Position numbers and translations under genes: made by a program. This document shows positions 1 through 10,039 of a DNA stretch of 35,517 nt, piece after piece. Location: assembly GCA_036897445.1 (NCBI GenBank), contig JAYMTL010000169.1:1-35517 (forward strand), given 5' to 3'. Below the pieces are notes generated by a model. It ran no database searches. It was not told the DNA's origin and saw only the letters and a list, made by a program, of their open reading frames with translations. The DNA is from Pelargonium tetragonum (lineage: Eukaryota; Streptophyta; Magnoliopsida; Geraniales; Geraniaceae). How positions within the stretch are numbered: the first letter of the stretch is position 1; every line of letters starts with the position of its first letter.

Positions 1-77
1 CTAGGTACACAGTCTCTTCCTAGCTTGCATTCGGGAAGGGAACACAATGGAAGAGTAGAGTTCGGATTGAAGAAAGA

Positions 78-174
78 AAGGTAACGAAGTTAATTAAGAA
101 AGAAAGCTAATTAATTAACTTAACTTAACTTAACTTAACTTAACTTAACTTAACGAAACTAACTTCGTTACCTT
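78..174. repeat. 15-bp inverted repeat enclosing a pentamer array
   Basis: The arms at 78-92 (aaggtaacgaagtta) and 160-174 (taacttcgttacctt) are perfect reverse complements separated by 67 bases. The loop holds two ttaatta palindromic words (91-97 and 109-116) and the TAACT array. The whole block could extrude as a cruciform or fold as a long hairpin in RNA. No coding sequence lies beside it, so a role as a transcript 3' end is only a possibility. Confidence 0.85.
116..154 (+). repeat. TAACT pentanucleotide tandem array
   Basis: Seven perfect head-to-tail copies of taact (116-150) are followed by a partial copy taac (151-154). All copies are identical, which points to recent slippage or active homogenisation. 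The array sits in the loop of the 15-bp inverted repeat at 78-174. Confidence 0.95.
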
Positions 175-349
175 ACCTTGAACTCCTAAGCAATACCTAG
201 CTTTCACTTCCTATCGACCGTTGAAGCTGAAGGAAATAGAGCTGAGCCTGCAAGCATTGGTCACGTTGACATTGAGCTTCTATCGCATTCCCATTCGACT
301 GATAACAAGGACATTAGCAAGACACTCCACTTTCACATGCCTGGGCCTA

Positions 350-366
350 CAAGCTAAAGCTTGCCT
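350..366 (+). repeat. 17-bp dispersed repeat, copy 1
   Basis: The word caagctaaagcttgcct is identical to 2779-2795. It contains the near-palindrome aagctaaagctt. Repeats of this size are common short-repeat units in plant mitochondrial spacers. Confidence 0.85.
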
Positions 367-540
367 TCTCTGGTTCGTACACCTTCTATCACTTTCCTTC
401 AAATTTCTGGTTTAGGCTTTTTCCTATCTCTAGCGGGCTAGGTATAGAATCTTACAATCAATAGAGAGCTGGGGCGAAGCTCTATATGAAAGGTATCGTT
501 TAGATAATCAACTGAAGAAGATAGCTATGAAACTTCCACG

Positions 541-556
541 AAGTAGTACCCATTCT
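541..556 (+). repeat. 16-bp direct repeat, copy 1
   Basis: The word aagtagtacccattct is found again, identical, at 732-747. The flanks differ after the word (aaactacg here, tatttgac in the second copy), so it is a short duplication or recombination footprint rather than part of a longer repeat. Confidence 0.85.
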
Positions 557-731
557 AAACTACGCAGATTGAATGGCATTAGGTTGGGAGGTTGGGAGAC
601 CTTTTGCTTTATTCGTCTATGGAAGTGGCGAAGTTCCATAGGATATAGGCTTGCAGGAAAGATTCTATCCAAAATTTCTATTAATTAAAGTTTTAGAATG
701 AAAAAGGCAACTCTAGGCTAGCCACTTCATC

Positions 732-747
732 AAGTAGTACCCATTCT
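732..747 (+). repeat. 16-bp direct repeat, copy 2
   Basis: Identical to 541-556. It lies about 30 bases before the imperfect repeat that starts at 777. Confidence 0.85.
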
Positions 748-776
748 TATTTGACTAATTCTTTCGACACATAGAA

Positions 777-822
777 GCTAGCCATCAAACCTACGCGCAT
801 GAGCTCTTTTATCCAACTAGAA
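777..822 (+). repeat. Imperfect ~45-bp direct repeat, copy 1
   Basis: The block starts gctagccatcaaacctacg and continues through catgagctctttt and caactag. The block at 993-1040 has the same order of words (gctagccaacaaacttatacg, then aatgagtacctcttt, then tttgac) with scattered substitutions and small indels. The divergence suggests an old duplication. Confidence 0.6.
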
Positions 823-922
823 TCGAACAAAAGAAGGAGGATGAGGAGAGATGAGGAGGTGAGGTAACCGCTAGGTTAGTTGAGTCATCAATCTGGTCTA
901 TCCCACTCTCTCTAAGCAAGGA

Positions 923-937
923 CTGAGAGGCCCTCAG
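923..937. repeat. Small hairpin
   Basis: The arms ctgag (923-927) and ctcag (933-937) flank aggcc. The stem is only five base pairs, so the structural significance is weak. There is no adjacent gene for it to terminate. Confidence 0.35.
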
Positions 938-992
938 ATGAGAGGAATTTGATTGATATTATATAAAGTTAGAATCAAATATCAAAGCATAA

Positions 993-1040
993 GCTAGCCA
1001 ACAAACTTATACGAATGAGTACCTCTTTCTATTTGACTCT
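993..1040 (+). repeat. Imperfect ~45-bp direct repeat, copy 2
   Basis: Diverged counterpart of 777-822, sharing the gctagcca start and the atgag and tcttt words in the same order. It is followed after about 15 bases by the 18-bp word at 1056-1073. Confidence 0.6.
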
Positions 1041-1055
1041 AATTGCAAATTTCTG

Positions 1056-1081
1056 TCGTAAGGTATTGTAAATAAGATTTC
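1056..1081 (+). repeat. cgtaaggtattgtaaata repeat, copy 1
   Basis: An 18-base word (cgtaaggtattgtaaata) followed by agatttcgg recurs at about 3792-3815 as the same word followed by atttcgg. The two copies differ by a 2-base indel in the tail. They lie about 2.7 kb apart in the same orientation. Confidence 0.8.
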
Positions 1082-1665
1082 GGGCAAGGAAACAGAGTCA
1101 ACAATTCCAGTCTTATAAAGTCAAATGGTTATCGCCCCGTACGCTGGAGTAGTCGAGTAAGAGGTTCTTTATAGGGGAAAGAAGTTGTACTTTCGCTGAA
1201 CAGGCGGGAATCTGAAACTAGGGAATTTTTAGGTATCCTTTTTGAGTCGTGTGACATGCTTCTAAATCCCGAGTTTCGATAGCCCAGCTCGGCGGAGAAT
1301 CCTTTAAAAAGATGTTGACGTTCTGTCTAAGGTAAAGGATTCCAGGCAGAGAATGAGTTCCTTTAAAGCATGGAAGCCCTTCCTCGAAGCTTGGGTAGGG
1401 GACGTCCCTACGTAAACCTTGCCGTGCCTCTACCAATTTCTGGATCCACTTTCAGCATGAACTTCCTTGTTCTATAGTCACTTCCTTTTTATCTACGTGT
1501 TCATTTCCATGAGACGGGACTCTGACTTTTTCTTCTCATTTTAAGGCAAAGATATAGGTAAGGGGGCATCTAACAAACGACTCAATTTCGTGGATCATAG
1601 GTTCGAGTCAACAATCCTGTTTCTTACTGATTTAATTGACTCGTTTTATATACCCTTCTGAATTC

Positions 1666-2180
1666 TCTTAATTAGAGTTATTAGAACTATACTTGTCTTG
1701 TTAGGATTCCCTGTCTAAGTATTGTAGCTATTGTCTTATTTAGTATATTCCTATTAGGTAATAGAATTTAATAGAATAGATAGGGTTGTCTAGGAGTGTG
1801 TAATAGGACAAGGTATCTTAATTACATTACTAATTACATTACCTTGTTGCTTAGTTAGAAGGATCAAGAGCAGAGGCAGGAGAAGAAGACAGGAAGAGTA
1901 GCCGTAAGAGGAGCTGTAGTAGGAGCATAAGAGGGGGAGTAAGCGCTATAGCAGAATATAGTACCTATACCTGCACTACGGGCTATTGTAGTTACTGTAC
2001 TATTTGTATTATGGAGCAGCTCTTATATAATTGTCTTAGTTAGTTATAGAAGAGTCTTATAGTCTTGTAGTTATAATAGTAAGGTTGTTCTTTATATTCT
2101 TTATATTGCATGTTATAGTATAAGATTGTATAAATGGGTAGTCAACATTGTCTAGGGGATATTCCTCATTGTGCTATGGG
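1666..2180 (-). pseudogene. Codon-like island 1, degenerate, family unknown
   Basis: This block interrupts the mitochondrial-like spacer with another texture, rich in words built from tagta, gctat and ctatt. On the minus strand a short stretch around 2015-1870 is open and ends in a run of Ala/Pro/Thr and then Phe/Ser/Cys codons. It includes the peptide word VTTIA, also found in island 4 (26870-27080). The 19 bases at 1982-2000 are the exact reverse complement of 26902-26920. The 15 bases gtctaagtattgtag at 1713-1727 are partly shared with island 2. It looks like an old coding fragment with several interruptions. I do not recognise the protein; a retroelement polyprotein remnant or a simple codon-biased low-complexity region are both possible. 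Confidence 0.3.
1982..2000 (-). repeat. 19-bp word shared with 26902-26920 (inverted)
   Basis: The sequence gctattgtagttactgtac is the exact reverse complement of 26902-26920. Both copies sit inside codon-like islands and read VTTIA in one shared frame, which makes common descent more likely than chance. Confidence 0.8.
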
Positions 2181-2550
2181 TTTCTCGTTATAGAGTACGG
2201 AGCCTTAGATGAGTTTGGAGTCTAGAGGAATAAAGTAAGCTTTTTCGCAAAGTGTATTCATTCTTCTTCAATTAGGTTAGTGTAAGAAAGATCCTTACAG
2301 TTCAAGAGACACTTGCCTAATCCATATAGTTGAAACCAAGCTGTGAAAGAAGTTTCGAAGGAACATGAAGAAAAAAGCAATAGAGTCCCTCCAATTACAT
2401 GTACTATCTTAGCAGGCCAAAGCAAATGGAGCTAGTGGAGCATTAACAGTTGACAGCTGCTAGCAAGCCAAGTGCTGGGAGGACGGTCCAAGCCAATATC
2501 TCTGTCTGGCCGGTCGAGGGAAGGTCAAGGCAAGCACAGTGCAGCTATAG

Positions 2551-2560
2551 GCAAGCTTGC
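2551..2560. repeat. 10-bp perfect palindrome gcaagcttgc
   Basis: A self-complementary word in the aagc-rich block. Its half-word gcaagc recurs at several neighbouring positions (2464, 2529, 2582, 2768), so the palindrome is probably a by-product of local word duplication. Confidence 0.7.
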
Positions 2561-2770
2561 TTGTAAGCCGGTGCTGCTAAAGCAAGCCATCAACAGCGTT
2601 CGCTAGCCAACACGAAAGAAGGTCTTAGGAAGATAGTTGAAAGATACCGTAGGCAAGTTTACTTGTTATTCCTAAGTCCATAAAGAGAAGTTGAAGGTGA
2701 AAGCGAGTTCCTCCCTGCCAAGCGAGGAGTTGCAGTCAAGTAGGCCTTTTTTTTAAACCTTTTCAAGCAA

Positions 2771-2793
2771 GCAAGCTCCAAGCTAAAGCTTGC
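2771..2793. repeat. 7-bp stem hairpin in aagc-rich block
   Basis: The arms gcaagct (2771-2777) and agcttgc (2787-2793) pair perfectly around a 9-base loop. The hairpin overlaps the second copy of the 17-bp repeat (2779-2795). Confidence 0.6.
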
Positions 2794-2795
2794 CT
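2779..2795 (+). repeat. 17-bp dispersed repeat, copy 2
   Basis: Identical to 350-366 (caagctaaagcttgcct), in the same orientation and about 2.4 kb away. Confidence 0.85.
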
Positions 2796-3256
2796 ACATT
2801 TTTTCTTTTATGAGTCCATTCCTTTACTGATCCTTTACTGAAAAGTTCAACCTTTTACATGTATACGAAACATCAAAATTCTTGTCAAAACGGACCCCTG
2901 CCTTAGTATAAGTCACTAAAATCTTTGTTCAATTTTCACCATAGGTAAAATCAATAGACCCTTGTTTATAGAAGGGTTGTTAATTCTTAACATTTTATGT
3001 CGGCTATATAGTAAAATAAAAACTCAATTTGTTTGCTAGTGAAAGAAGGTGAAAGATAGTGTTCCTCATGTAAGATAGTGAATGCCAATGACAGTGACAG
3101 CAGTCCAATGCAAGCTAAGGAGTTTAAGATTTGTGTTGAGAGTTCTTGTCTTCTAAAGGTGGGCAATGAAAGATAGTGAAATGAATTCCGGTGTTGCCCT
3201 TGTCTTGAGGGTGAAATTTCTTGTGTACTTATGCTTTGAAGGCCTTCCTAGGACCC

Positions 3257-3270
3257 AGCCCAACCTAATA
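3257..3270 (+). repeat. agcccaacctaata repeat, copy 1
   Basis: A 14-base word repeated exactly at 3707-3720. It is a short direct repeat within the mitochondrial-like spacer. Confidence 0.75.
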
Positions 3271-3384
3271 ATCCACTCTTTGCTTTAGAACCTAGAACCT
3301 AACCCAACTCCTCTCTTGTCGATGGAACCAAGTTGTTTTCTTTGCTTTGTTAATGAAACCTGTAACTGACTACGCAGGCAAAGG

Positions 3385-3403
3385 AGAGAGTAGAATACTC
3401 TCT
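3385..3403. repeat. 8-bp inverted repeat, 3-base loop
   Basis: The arms agagagta (3385-3392) and tactctct (3396-3403) flank gaa. This is a compact hairpin. No gene ends beside it, so calling it a terminator is not justified. Confidence 0.6.
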
Positions 3404-3706
3404 TCATTGATAACAGATAGTTTTAGGAAGCACACTCTCTAATTGTATTAGTTGTTGCTGTGCTAATGGAAACAAGTCCTTGTCAAGTGTAGCTGATGGA
3501 GCCAGCTAAGACTCCTAATGAACAAGTTCACCTCTCCTTCATTCGGTACAGTTCTGTCGATGGAGAAGGTTCATCCTGTTCGGTGCACTTTGAACCGCCC
3601 CTAAATCCACTCACTTGTAAGCTGGAGTATAGCAAGCAAATAAAGTATAGAATCTCTTGTAAAGCCAGTCCTTTTAAGCCGAACTATAATAATTGCATTG
3701 TCAGCT

Positions 3707-3720
3707 AGCCCAACCTAATA
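3707..3720 (+). repeat. agcccaacctaata repeat, copy 2
   Basis: Exact copy of 3257-3270. Confidence 0.75.
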
Positions 3721-3791
3721 TGAAAGTGAGAGCATGCCAAGCCGGTGAAGTTCAAGTCTTTGGAGCTAATGCTAATGTCCTTGTTAGCGAG

Positions 3792-3815
3792 CGTAAGGTA
3801 TTGTAAATAATTTCG
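3792..3815 (+). repeat. cgtaaggtattgtaaata repeat, copy 2
   Basis: Second copy of the word at 1056-1081, followed by atttcgg. It lies about 200 bases before the texture of the sequence changes for good. Confidence 0.8.
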
Positions 3816-4928
3816 GTGTGTCCTTTGCAAGTGGAGCTCTTGTCTTCTTGTCTAAGAAGGAACCATGAATCGTGGTGTAAGCCATCCTTTTGACTTTTGC
3901 TAATATATAAAACAGAAATAGAAAAAAGAGGCTTATATGCAACTCTAACAAGTATTTTAGAAGCTCCTGTTTCCTTGCCGAGGAGTATCCCCATATTTGA
4001 AATAAAAAAGGAAGTCTGGAGAGTTCTATTTTCGGAATCTTTCTTTTACACTACCTATAGTTTGATTCAAGTTTAGCATGTAAATTAAGAATTTAGTGAG
4101 TAACCAGGTATAATGAGTCCTTTTTAAGCGAGCCTCCCCCATTGCAATTCCAATCTGAGATTAAACGTAAGGTAGAGAACGGGAACTCAGCAACATTAAA
4201 GTTTCTCTAAGGGGGTCCGTGCTTCCACTTATATATAATAGGGTAGAACTTTAGTAAAGCAAGAGGGTACTCCTGTTACATTAATGAAATTCGTAGTATA
4301 TACGCGGTATAACTCCCTAAGCTGGGAGATTTAAACCTTTATTAGGACTCTTCTGGGAATACGCAAGATTGTTAAGGATGGGAATTAGGCAATGACTCTT
4401 CAGAAAAGTGGATTAAGAGGCTTTGTTTTGGTTTTGAGAAGGGGATTCTAAACTTTCTTAATTAATAGCTAGACTATTTCACCGGCCCAGAGGGGTATAA
4501 ACTTCCCTATTAGTGCTTACTCATCCAATTGAGACCTTTATTAACACTTACATATTAAAAAGAACCTACCTATTTCAAAGTACAAGACTAGTACACCTCC
4601 GAAGAGCAACGTGATATACTAAAATCAGTGAAATGCTTAGTGCTTTCCTCCATGGTGTATGTTCCTTTCTTAGTATTCGGATTCCTACCTTACTTGGATT
4701 AATATTTGTTTGAATAATTTGATTACATTGTCTTATCATCTGTATGGATTATCATTAGTTTTGGATTAGTGAGAAAAAAGAATGCTTGATAAGTCGCGTT
4801 ACGTAGGGATCCTTGTGAAGAGTATTCATAGTCGTTCATAATAAATAGATCTAGCCCCTTAAATATTCATTTTAACTCTAATTAGAGAATTACCCAAGAT
4901 TGTAGAGGCCTTCTTAATGCTTGGGATT

Positions 4929-4942
4929 AAGGGTATACCCTT
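4929..4942. repeat. 14-bp perfect palindrome, G/C-core element
   Basis: The sequence aagggtataccctt is fully self-complementary. It is one of the clearest members of the dispersed G-run/C-run core family found throughout the AT-rich tract. Confidence 0.75.
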
Positions 4943-6650
4943 CAAAGTTCATAGCACTTAGCTTCGTACTTACCTAAGACGCTTTAAAAGTATATGAGAT
5001 CCGGTAGGAAAAACTAAGGAAACTAAAACTATAGTATTTAGATTTCGAAGGGGATTATACGGGGCCTGTCTCAAGTAGGTTTTTATACGTTGCTTTTAGA
5101 TATAAAAACTGCGTCTATGCGAGAGTTACGGGCAAGCCCTTGTGGAATTCCCTTTTTTAGAATGTCCGAATTTGCTATAGGCTAGTTTAGGGATTAAATA
5201 TTGTATATGCAAACCCCGAAATTTTAACTAAAGTTTCTAGTAATGTATTTAATTTATAACCTCGGCGTATAGATATAAGGGCTTTTTAAATTTACTGCAA
5301 TAAGGTTTTATCTCGGATTTACCCTTATACTTTTAAAAGTTTTTCGGTTTCAATACCAGTCGTTTGGTTAACTCCTATACTCAAGCTCTAAAATCCTATT
5401 CGTAAAGGGTTTTGTATAAGAAACGAATTCTAATTAGTACTCTCTAACTAAAAAATGTTCCGTAATTCTATTATAGAATATTCCGGGTATCCTCGTATCT
5501 AACTTTTGGTATACCGGTTGTATTGTATAAAGTGCGGAGGCTCTTTATAAAAGTCTTCTTGTAGGTAGGGAGTAAACTCAGTTTAATAGAGACCCTGCTT
5601 TTATTAATTTGTTGTAATACTTGCCTCAAGTTCCTTTACTTAATTAATAATTTCTATTTTGACTTTTGATGCCTCTCAAAAATCACACTTAGATAGATGA
5701 AATTTGGAGCTTACTAGGGAACTTAGCATGCCTTAAATTTTAACTAACAAGTCTAGTGCAGCAAGGATTTCTCAGAGCTTTTTAAACTCGGTCGTATAAA
5801 GGAAAAGTATAGTATTAGAAGTATCTTAAAAAAGTCCCCAGGACTTATAAAGATTTTTTTATTAGATTATGTTCTCTACTTTACAGATGCAGGGCTAATA
5901 GGAAGTTGAAAGCTGGCTTTAAACGCGGATTTCTCTTTAGAAAGACTACGGGTTCAAATCTAGCAGACCGAGCATGTAGTATATAATTAGTGGGTAACGA
6001 ATCCTTGTCAGTATTTGATTTTAAGGGTTAGGCATACTGTTATAAACGGAGGAGTTTCCCCGCGAGGACTTGGTTGAAGTCTTTTTAACAGAAATTTTAT
6101 AAGGATCGCCTTGGGTGTAGTTGGTATCAAATTTTAATGTACTTTGTACTTCCCTCTTTCGGATATTTTTGATAGCATGCTACCTTTTACTAAATACTCA
6201 AGGAGTTTTCAATTTAGAAACCAGATATCCTTATTTCCTTTATTCTAAATTTATAAATAAGGGGTCTAAAGAACTTTGGGACTTGAATTTTGTCTAAAAA
6301 AATCCAATACTAAAACAAAGTCTGTATTATATTACATACGGGATACACAGGTAATATATTAAGTCAATAAGAAAAATCCTTACTGTTAAATAGATATTAA
6401 AAGGGCACTTTGTACAACTTTTCAAACAATCCGGATCCCTGCTTGTAAAGAAACCTACCTTGTTTAACTGCCAGAGAACTTTCAAATTAATGCATAACAC
6501 CCAAAGTTCTGAACTTTGAATCCCCTTATTAATAGGAGTCTCTTCAAATGCTTTCTAAAAGCGAAACTTTTATATCCTATTTGTAGTGGATAAGACGAGG
6601 TATAAAATCTTAGTACTACAACCTGTTTTAATAAACACCCAGACTTTTAG

Positions 6651-6680
6651 AATTTGTATACTATAAATTTGTATACTATA
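6651..6680 (+). repeat. 15-bp tandem duplication
   Basis: The unit aatttgtatactata occurs twice head to tail with no mismatch (6651-6665 and 6666-6680). Perfect identity implies a fairly recent slippage event in otherwise non-repetitive AT-rich sequence. Confidence 0.9.
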
Positions 6681-8078
6681 AATATAAGACTCACTTTGAA
6701 AGATCACCAAGGATACCCTAGGATTAGAAGCTATAAAAAGAGTTTTAGGGCAGCTCGATTTTTCAAAATTTGTACTGATCAAAAAGACGATGATGTATCT
6801 GTCAAGAGTCCTTTTTACCTTCCGAGAACAAGAAATTTTGTGTAGAAGTCGAGGTTTCTTAAAAAGTTCTAATTTTGCAACTTCTAATTTCTTTTTATTA
6901 TAAAAATATTGTATATCTGAGTAAGGATTGAAGCGAAATTTAAGGTTACTGTATAACCAGAAGGAGCTGAGGTTCCGCCTAGAAAGGGGTTCTTAAAACC
7001 TGGGGTAAGCGCGTGTAAAATTATATTCAAGTTGTAACCTGAATTATTCTCAAAAGCCAGTATATTGGATGGAAAACTATTACCGCAAACTGCTGGGTCT
7101 TACATTCCCTTATCTCAGGCAAGCTGCTAAAGTTATACTACACGTCGTGGAATAAACAAGGGGAGGATTCGGGAAGATTTTTTGTATTATAACTTAGGGA
7201 AAATATAGAGTTGTTATCGTGACTCAAGAATTTTGAAAAGCAAACTTAGCCGCGAAGGGAAAAGAAATTTATATCCTTCGGTTGTAAGTTAAGCATGAAC
7301 AAGTCCCTTAAATTATCAAGAGGAATTTTCCTATTTTAAATAACTGGGAAGACTTGTGAACCCATGTCTAAAAAGTGCAGCTTCTATTCTTGTGATCTGA
7401 TTCAGAGAATATCTTGATGTAACTCTGTTAAAAAAAGGGATCTATTATACAGAACGCATTACCCGGCAGAGTCTTAATCTAGGCAAACTATATACAACCC
7501 TGTTCATAGTGATTGCTTCTGGACCCCTTTTCGTGTTCAACTAGTTAAAGTAAAGAGAATTTTTCTGGGATTCTCAATCTATCGAAATAGTGCAAAAACT
7601 TTTTTAGGAGCTTGTGTACCCCTCATTCCTATTTAAATTAAATAGTTAATACAAAACTCCTTAAGTTAAGATAAGAAAATTTATTGGAAATAGCAGTCTA
7701 GATTTACGAGAACTCCGGATATAGATATAGAAACATGAATGCCTCACAGTTTTCATTTCTATTATTCCAAAAGGCACCTAACTGGTCGATCCACTAAGAG
7801 TAACTGAAACAGATCCTGTGTCAGAACCAAATGAACCTAAGTATAGCTTTTGCGCCTTATTTTCCTTATAAAGGTTCTAATAGAATTCCGGGTTACTTGA
7901 AAGGTATATATTTCCTCGGGTCAGCAAAAGCTTTTTATTAGAAAAGGGGTCCCCGAAGCAGTCTCTGCAGTTTTAATAAGTAACCGCTGCTAAGAAGTAC
8001 AACGGGGCACTCTGTATTAAGCTAAACTCCTTTTTAACCTTTTTCAGCCAGTCCCTTTTTTATATTTATATACTTTTG

Positions 8079-8116
8079 CAATCCCAGATACTGTATCCTA
8101 TAAAGGGGGTTCCTCT
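8079..8116 (+). repeat. 38-bp dispersed repeat, copy 1
   Basis: These 38 bases are identical to 25412-25449, beginning caatcccagatactgtatcc and ending in the core ggggttcctct. Flanks differ on both sides (g/t before, gactgacc/aaaattcc after). The right half is a G-run/C-run core of the dispersed family. No target-site duplication is evident by eye. A shorter relative is at 30077-30101. Confidence 0.95.
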
Positions 8117-10021
8117 GACTGACCTGCTCTATGAGGTCTTCTAATACCTCCTATTTTAAAGTAGCCACGTTTTAGTTTTATATTCTCGAAATAGAGCTGG
8201 TTTGTACTTTTTCTCTAAAAACCTTGCAGCATTCTGTGAAAAATCCTTGTAATCGTATAAAAATTTTAGGACTTTACCTGCAGTGTTCCGTACAACTTTG
8301 ACGCATATGCCAGGAATCCTGGTTATTCTTGGGTGCTTATAAGACCGGATAATCCAGTTTTACCAACAAAAGAAATTTGGCATTAGGTCTCAAACCACGT
8401 ACTACGGAGGCTCCTAAAGGAATCACTCTTCCCTTCATATTATTAGAGCTTCCTTCGCTTGCAAAACAAAATTTCAAAAAAACCTAGGCAGTTAGAGAGC
8501 TATAAAGTATCCTTACAAAAGAAAAAGAGACTAATTATTTGAATAACTAACTGAATTGTAGCGAGTAATAAAGTTTAAATTTGAGTTTCTTAAACCCTTC
8601 TTAGAATCTTTTTTATTGCTAGTAAGAATCTAATACCCCTGGCAAAAACCTAAAGTTTTTCTAGGAAAGCTTTTAATATGACACTCTTTCTGAACTTTAA
8701 AGAAGGTTAAAAAGTCTTACCTCACGTAAAAGTTAGTAACTCTAAAAAAAGAACTTATTACTTTTCCTGGAAATAAGGAGGATACCTCAGAATAGCAGCG
8801 CCGAGGAAAGCTTGAGACAAGAGCCTTGTTTATAAATGGATATTAAGAGATTTGAACCTTTGACATTTGATTAAAGAGTCGCTTTTGAAGTAAAGGACCA
8901 GTCTGCTTTAAGGTAGATTTACATAATTCAGGTAGTTAAGAAAGATCTTATTCTATATAAGTATAAGTTCTTTCTTACTTCCTCTAAGTAAGTATCTCAA
9001 GCACCCTATAAGTCAGGAGTTCGATTTAAAGGCGAGTACCCACTTGAAACAGGGTCTTCTCGAATTCTCTAAAAAGGGGAACCCTCGGTGCCCTACCGCT
9101 GCTACTTAAGGGTACCTATTTTATAATATATTACTAAAAAAATTTCAAATACAGAATCTTGTTAAAGAAAAGAGCCAGAAAAATTCATAGGAGACCAAGG
9201 ATAAAATAGAGCTCCAAGTTTCCTAACTTGCTATTTTCTCTTGCTGTAACAGAGGATTTTGTGCTTTAGCTAATTTACTACTTCAAACTACTTTATAGTT
9301 TTGTTATATATATCCAGGGTTGATAAAGGAATTACACTAAGGCATAAAGAGTCCTGCTTAAGGCTTTACTCCTATTTACACTTTATAAAATTACAGCGCA
9401 CTGAAAAAGAGAGATTTGAAATTCTCTTTATATGAGAGACTTTCCATATGGAATACTTTATTAGGCCCATTAGCTATTACCCCCCCTGAACCCCTCCCGC
9501 AAAAAGCAAAGCATAGCCTTTCTATTCTTTATTAATGAGTTAAAACTGGGAAACCTAGACTAGACTTTAGGCAGTTTATTATCTATCTATATAACTTCTT
9601 GAAGAGTGTCCTACTAAGAATAGGTCTGCAACACATTAGTAGTCTATCTCAACGCTCTTACAAAGATCGAGAAACCCAACTTAGAATTAATCAAGATACT
9701 TGACCTTTTTTTATAGAATTTCGATCTGTGCCTCAATCCCGATTCTTTTCTATTTTATATTATAACTATTCTTTTAAAGTCTTCCATTAACCTTCCTCAT
9801 TATATTATCCTAGACCCTGTTTCGAAAGGCAAGTCAGCACCTTTTGGATGGAAATAGGAGTCCTCTTTAATAAGGATTACGTATAAAACTTTAGATCTGT
9901 TTCGGAGTAGAAATAAAGAAATGAGCGAGAATTCCTTTCATTTAATAGACCTCAATAAGTTATAAGCAAAATAGTAAATGAATACTATAGCAACATTTCA
10001 ATCCCTAAAAAAGCCCCCCTT

Positions 10022-10039
10022 ACTTTTTATTTAAAAAGT
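10022..10039. repeat. 7-bp stem hairpin with 4-base loop
   Basis: The arms actttt t (10022-10028) and aaaaagt (10033-10039) pair perfectly around attt. It consists of A/T pairs except at the base, so it is weak and may be fortuitous in this composition. Confidence 0.45.

Larger units (their letters stand above)
1..1665. other. Non-coding spacer, plant-mitochondrion-like
   Basis: No gene is supported here. The stretch has moderate A+T and is built from short duplicated words: aagtagtacccattct twice, a roughly 45-bp imperfect repeat beginning gctagcca twice, and a 17-mer and an 18-mer that recur near 2.8 and 3.8 kb. Part of it (about 1215-1440) is richer in G+C and open for 72 codons on the minus strand, but I recognise no protein there. 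This texture of many small dispersed repeats without genes is typical of intergenic DNA in large seed-plant mitochondrial genomes. That assignment is inference from style only. Confidence 0.45.
2180..3990. other. Non-coding spacer rich in aagc/gcttgc words
   Basis: No gene is supported. From about 2440 to 2800 the sequence is dominated by caagc, gcaagcc and aagcttgc words, including the palindrome gcaagcttgc (2551-2560). From about 3040 to 3180 gaaagatagtg words recur (3051-3061 and 3168-3178). From 3257 to 3720 the word agcccaacctaata is duplicated and gtcgatgga appears twice. The texture matches the first 1.6 kb and supports a plant-mitochondrial-like spacer split by island 1. A 70-codon open frame at 3496-3708 has no recognisable motif. 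Confidence 0.45.

Noticed and set aside
1218-1436. 72-codon open frame on the minus strand in a more G+C-rich patch
   Set aside because: No recognisable motif. The higher G+C reduces stop frequency and explains the open frame.
1-4000. Group II intron domains or known plant mitochondrial exons
   Set aside because: I saw no domain V-like hairpin and no stretch translating to a respiratory, ribosomal or maturase protein.
5945-5975. gggttcaaatctagc word resembling a tRNA T loop
   Set aside because: Stem pairing fails at the third position and no cloverleaf can be drawn around it.
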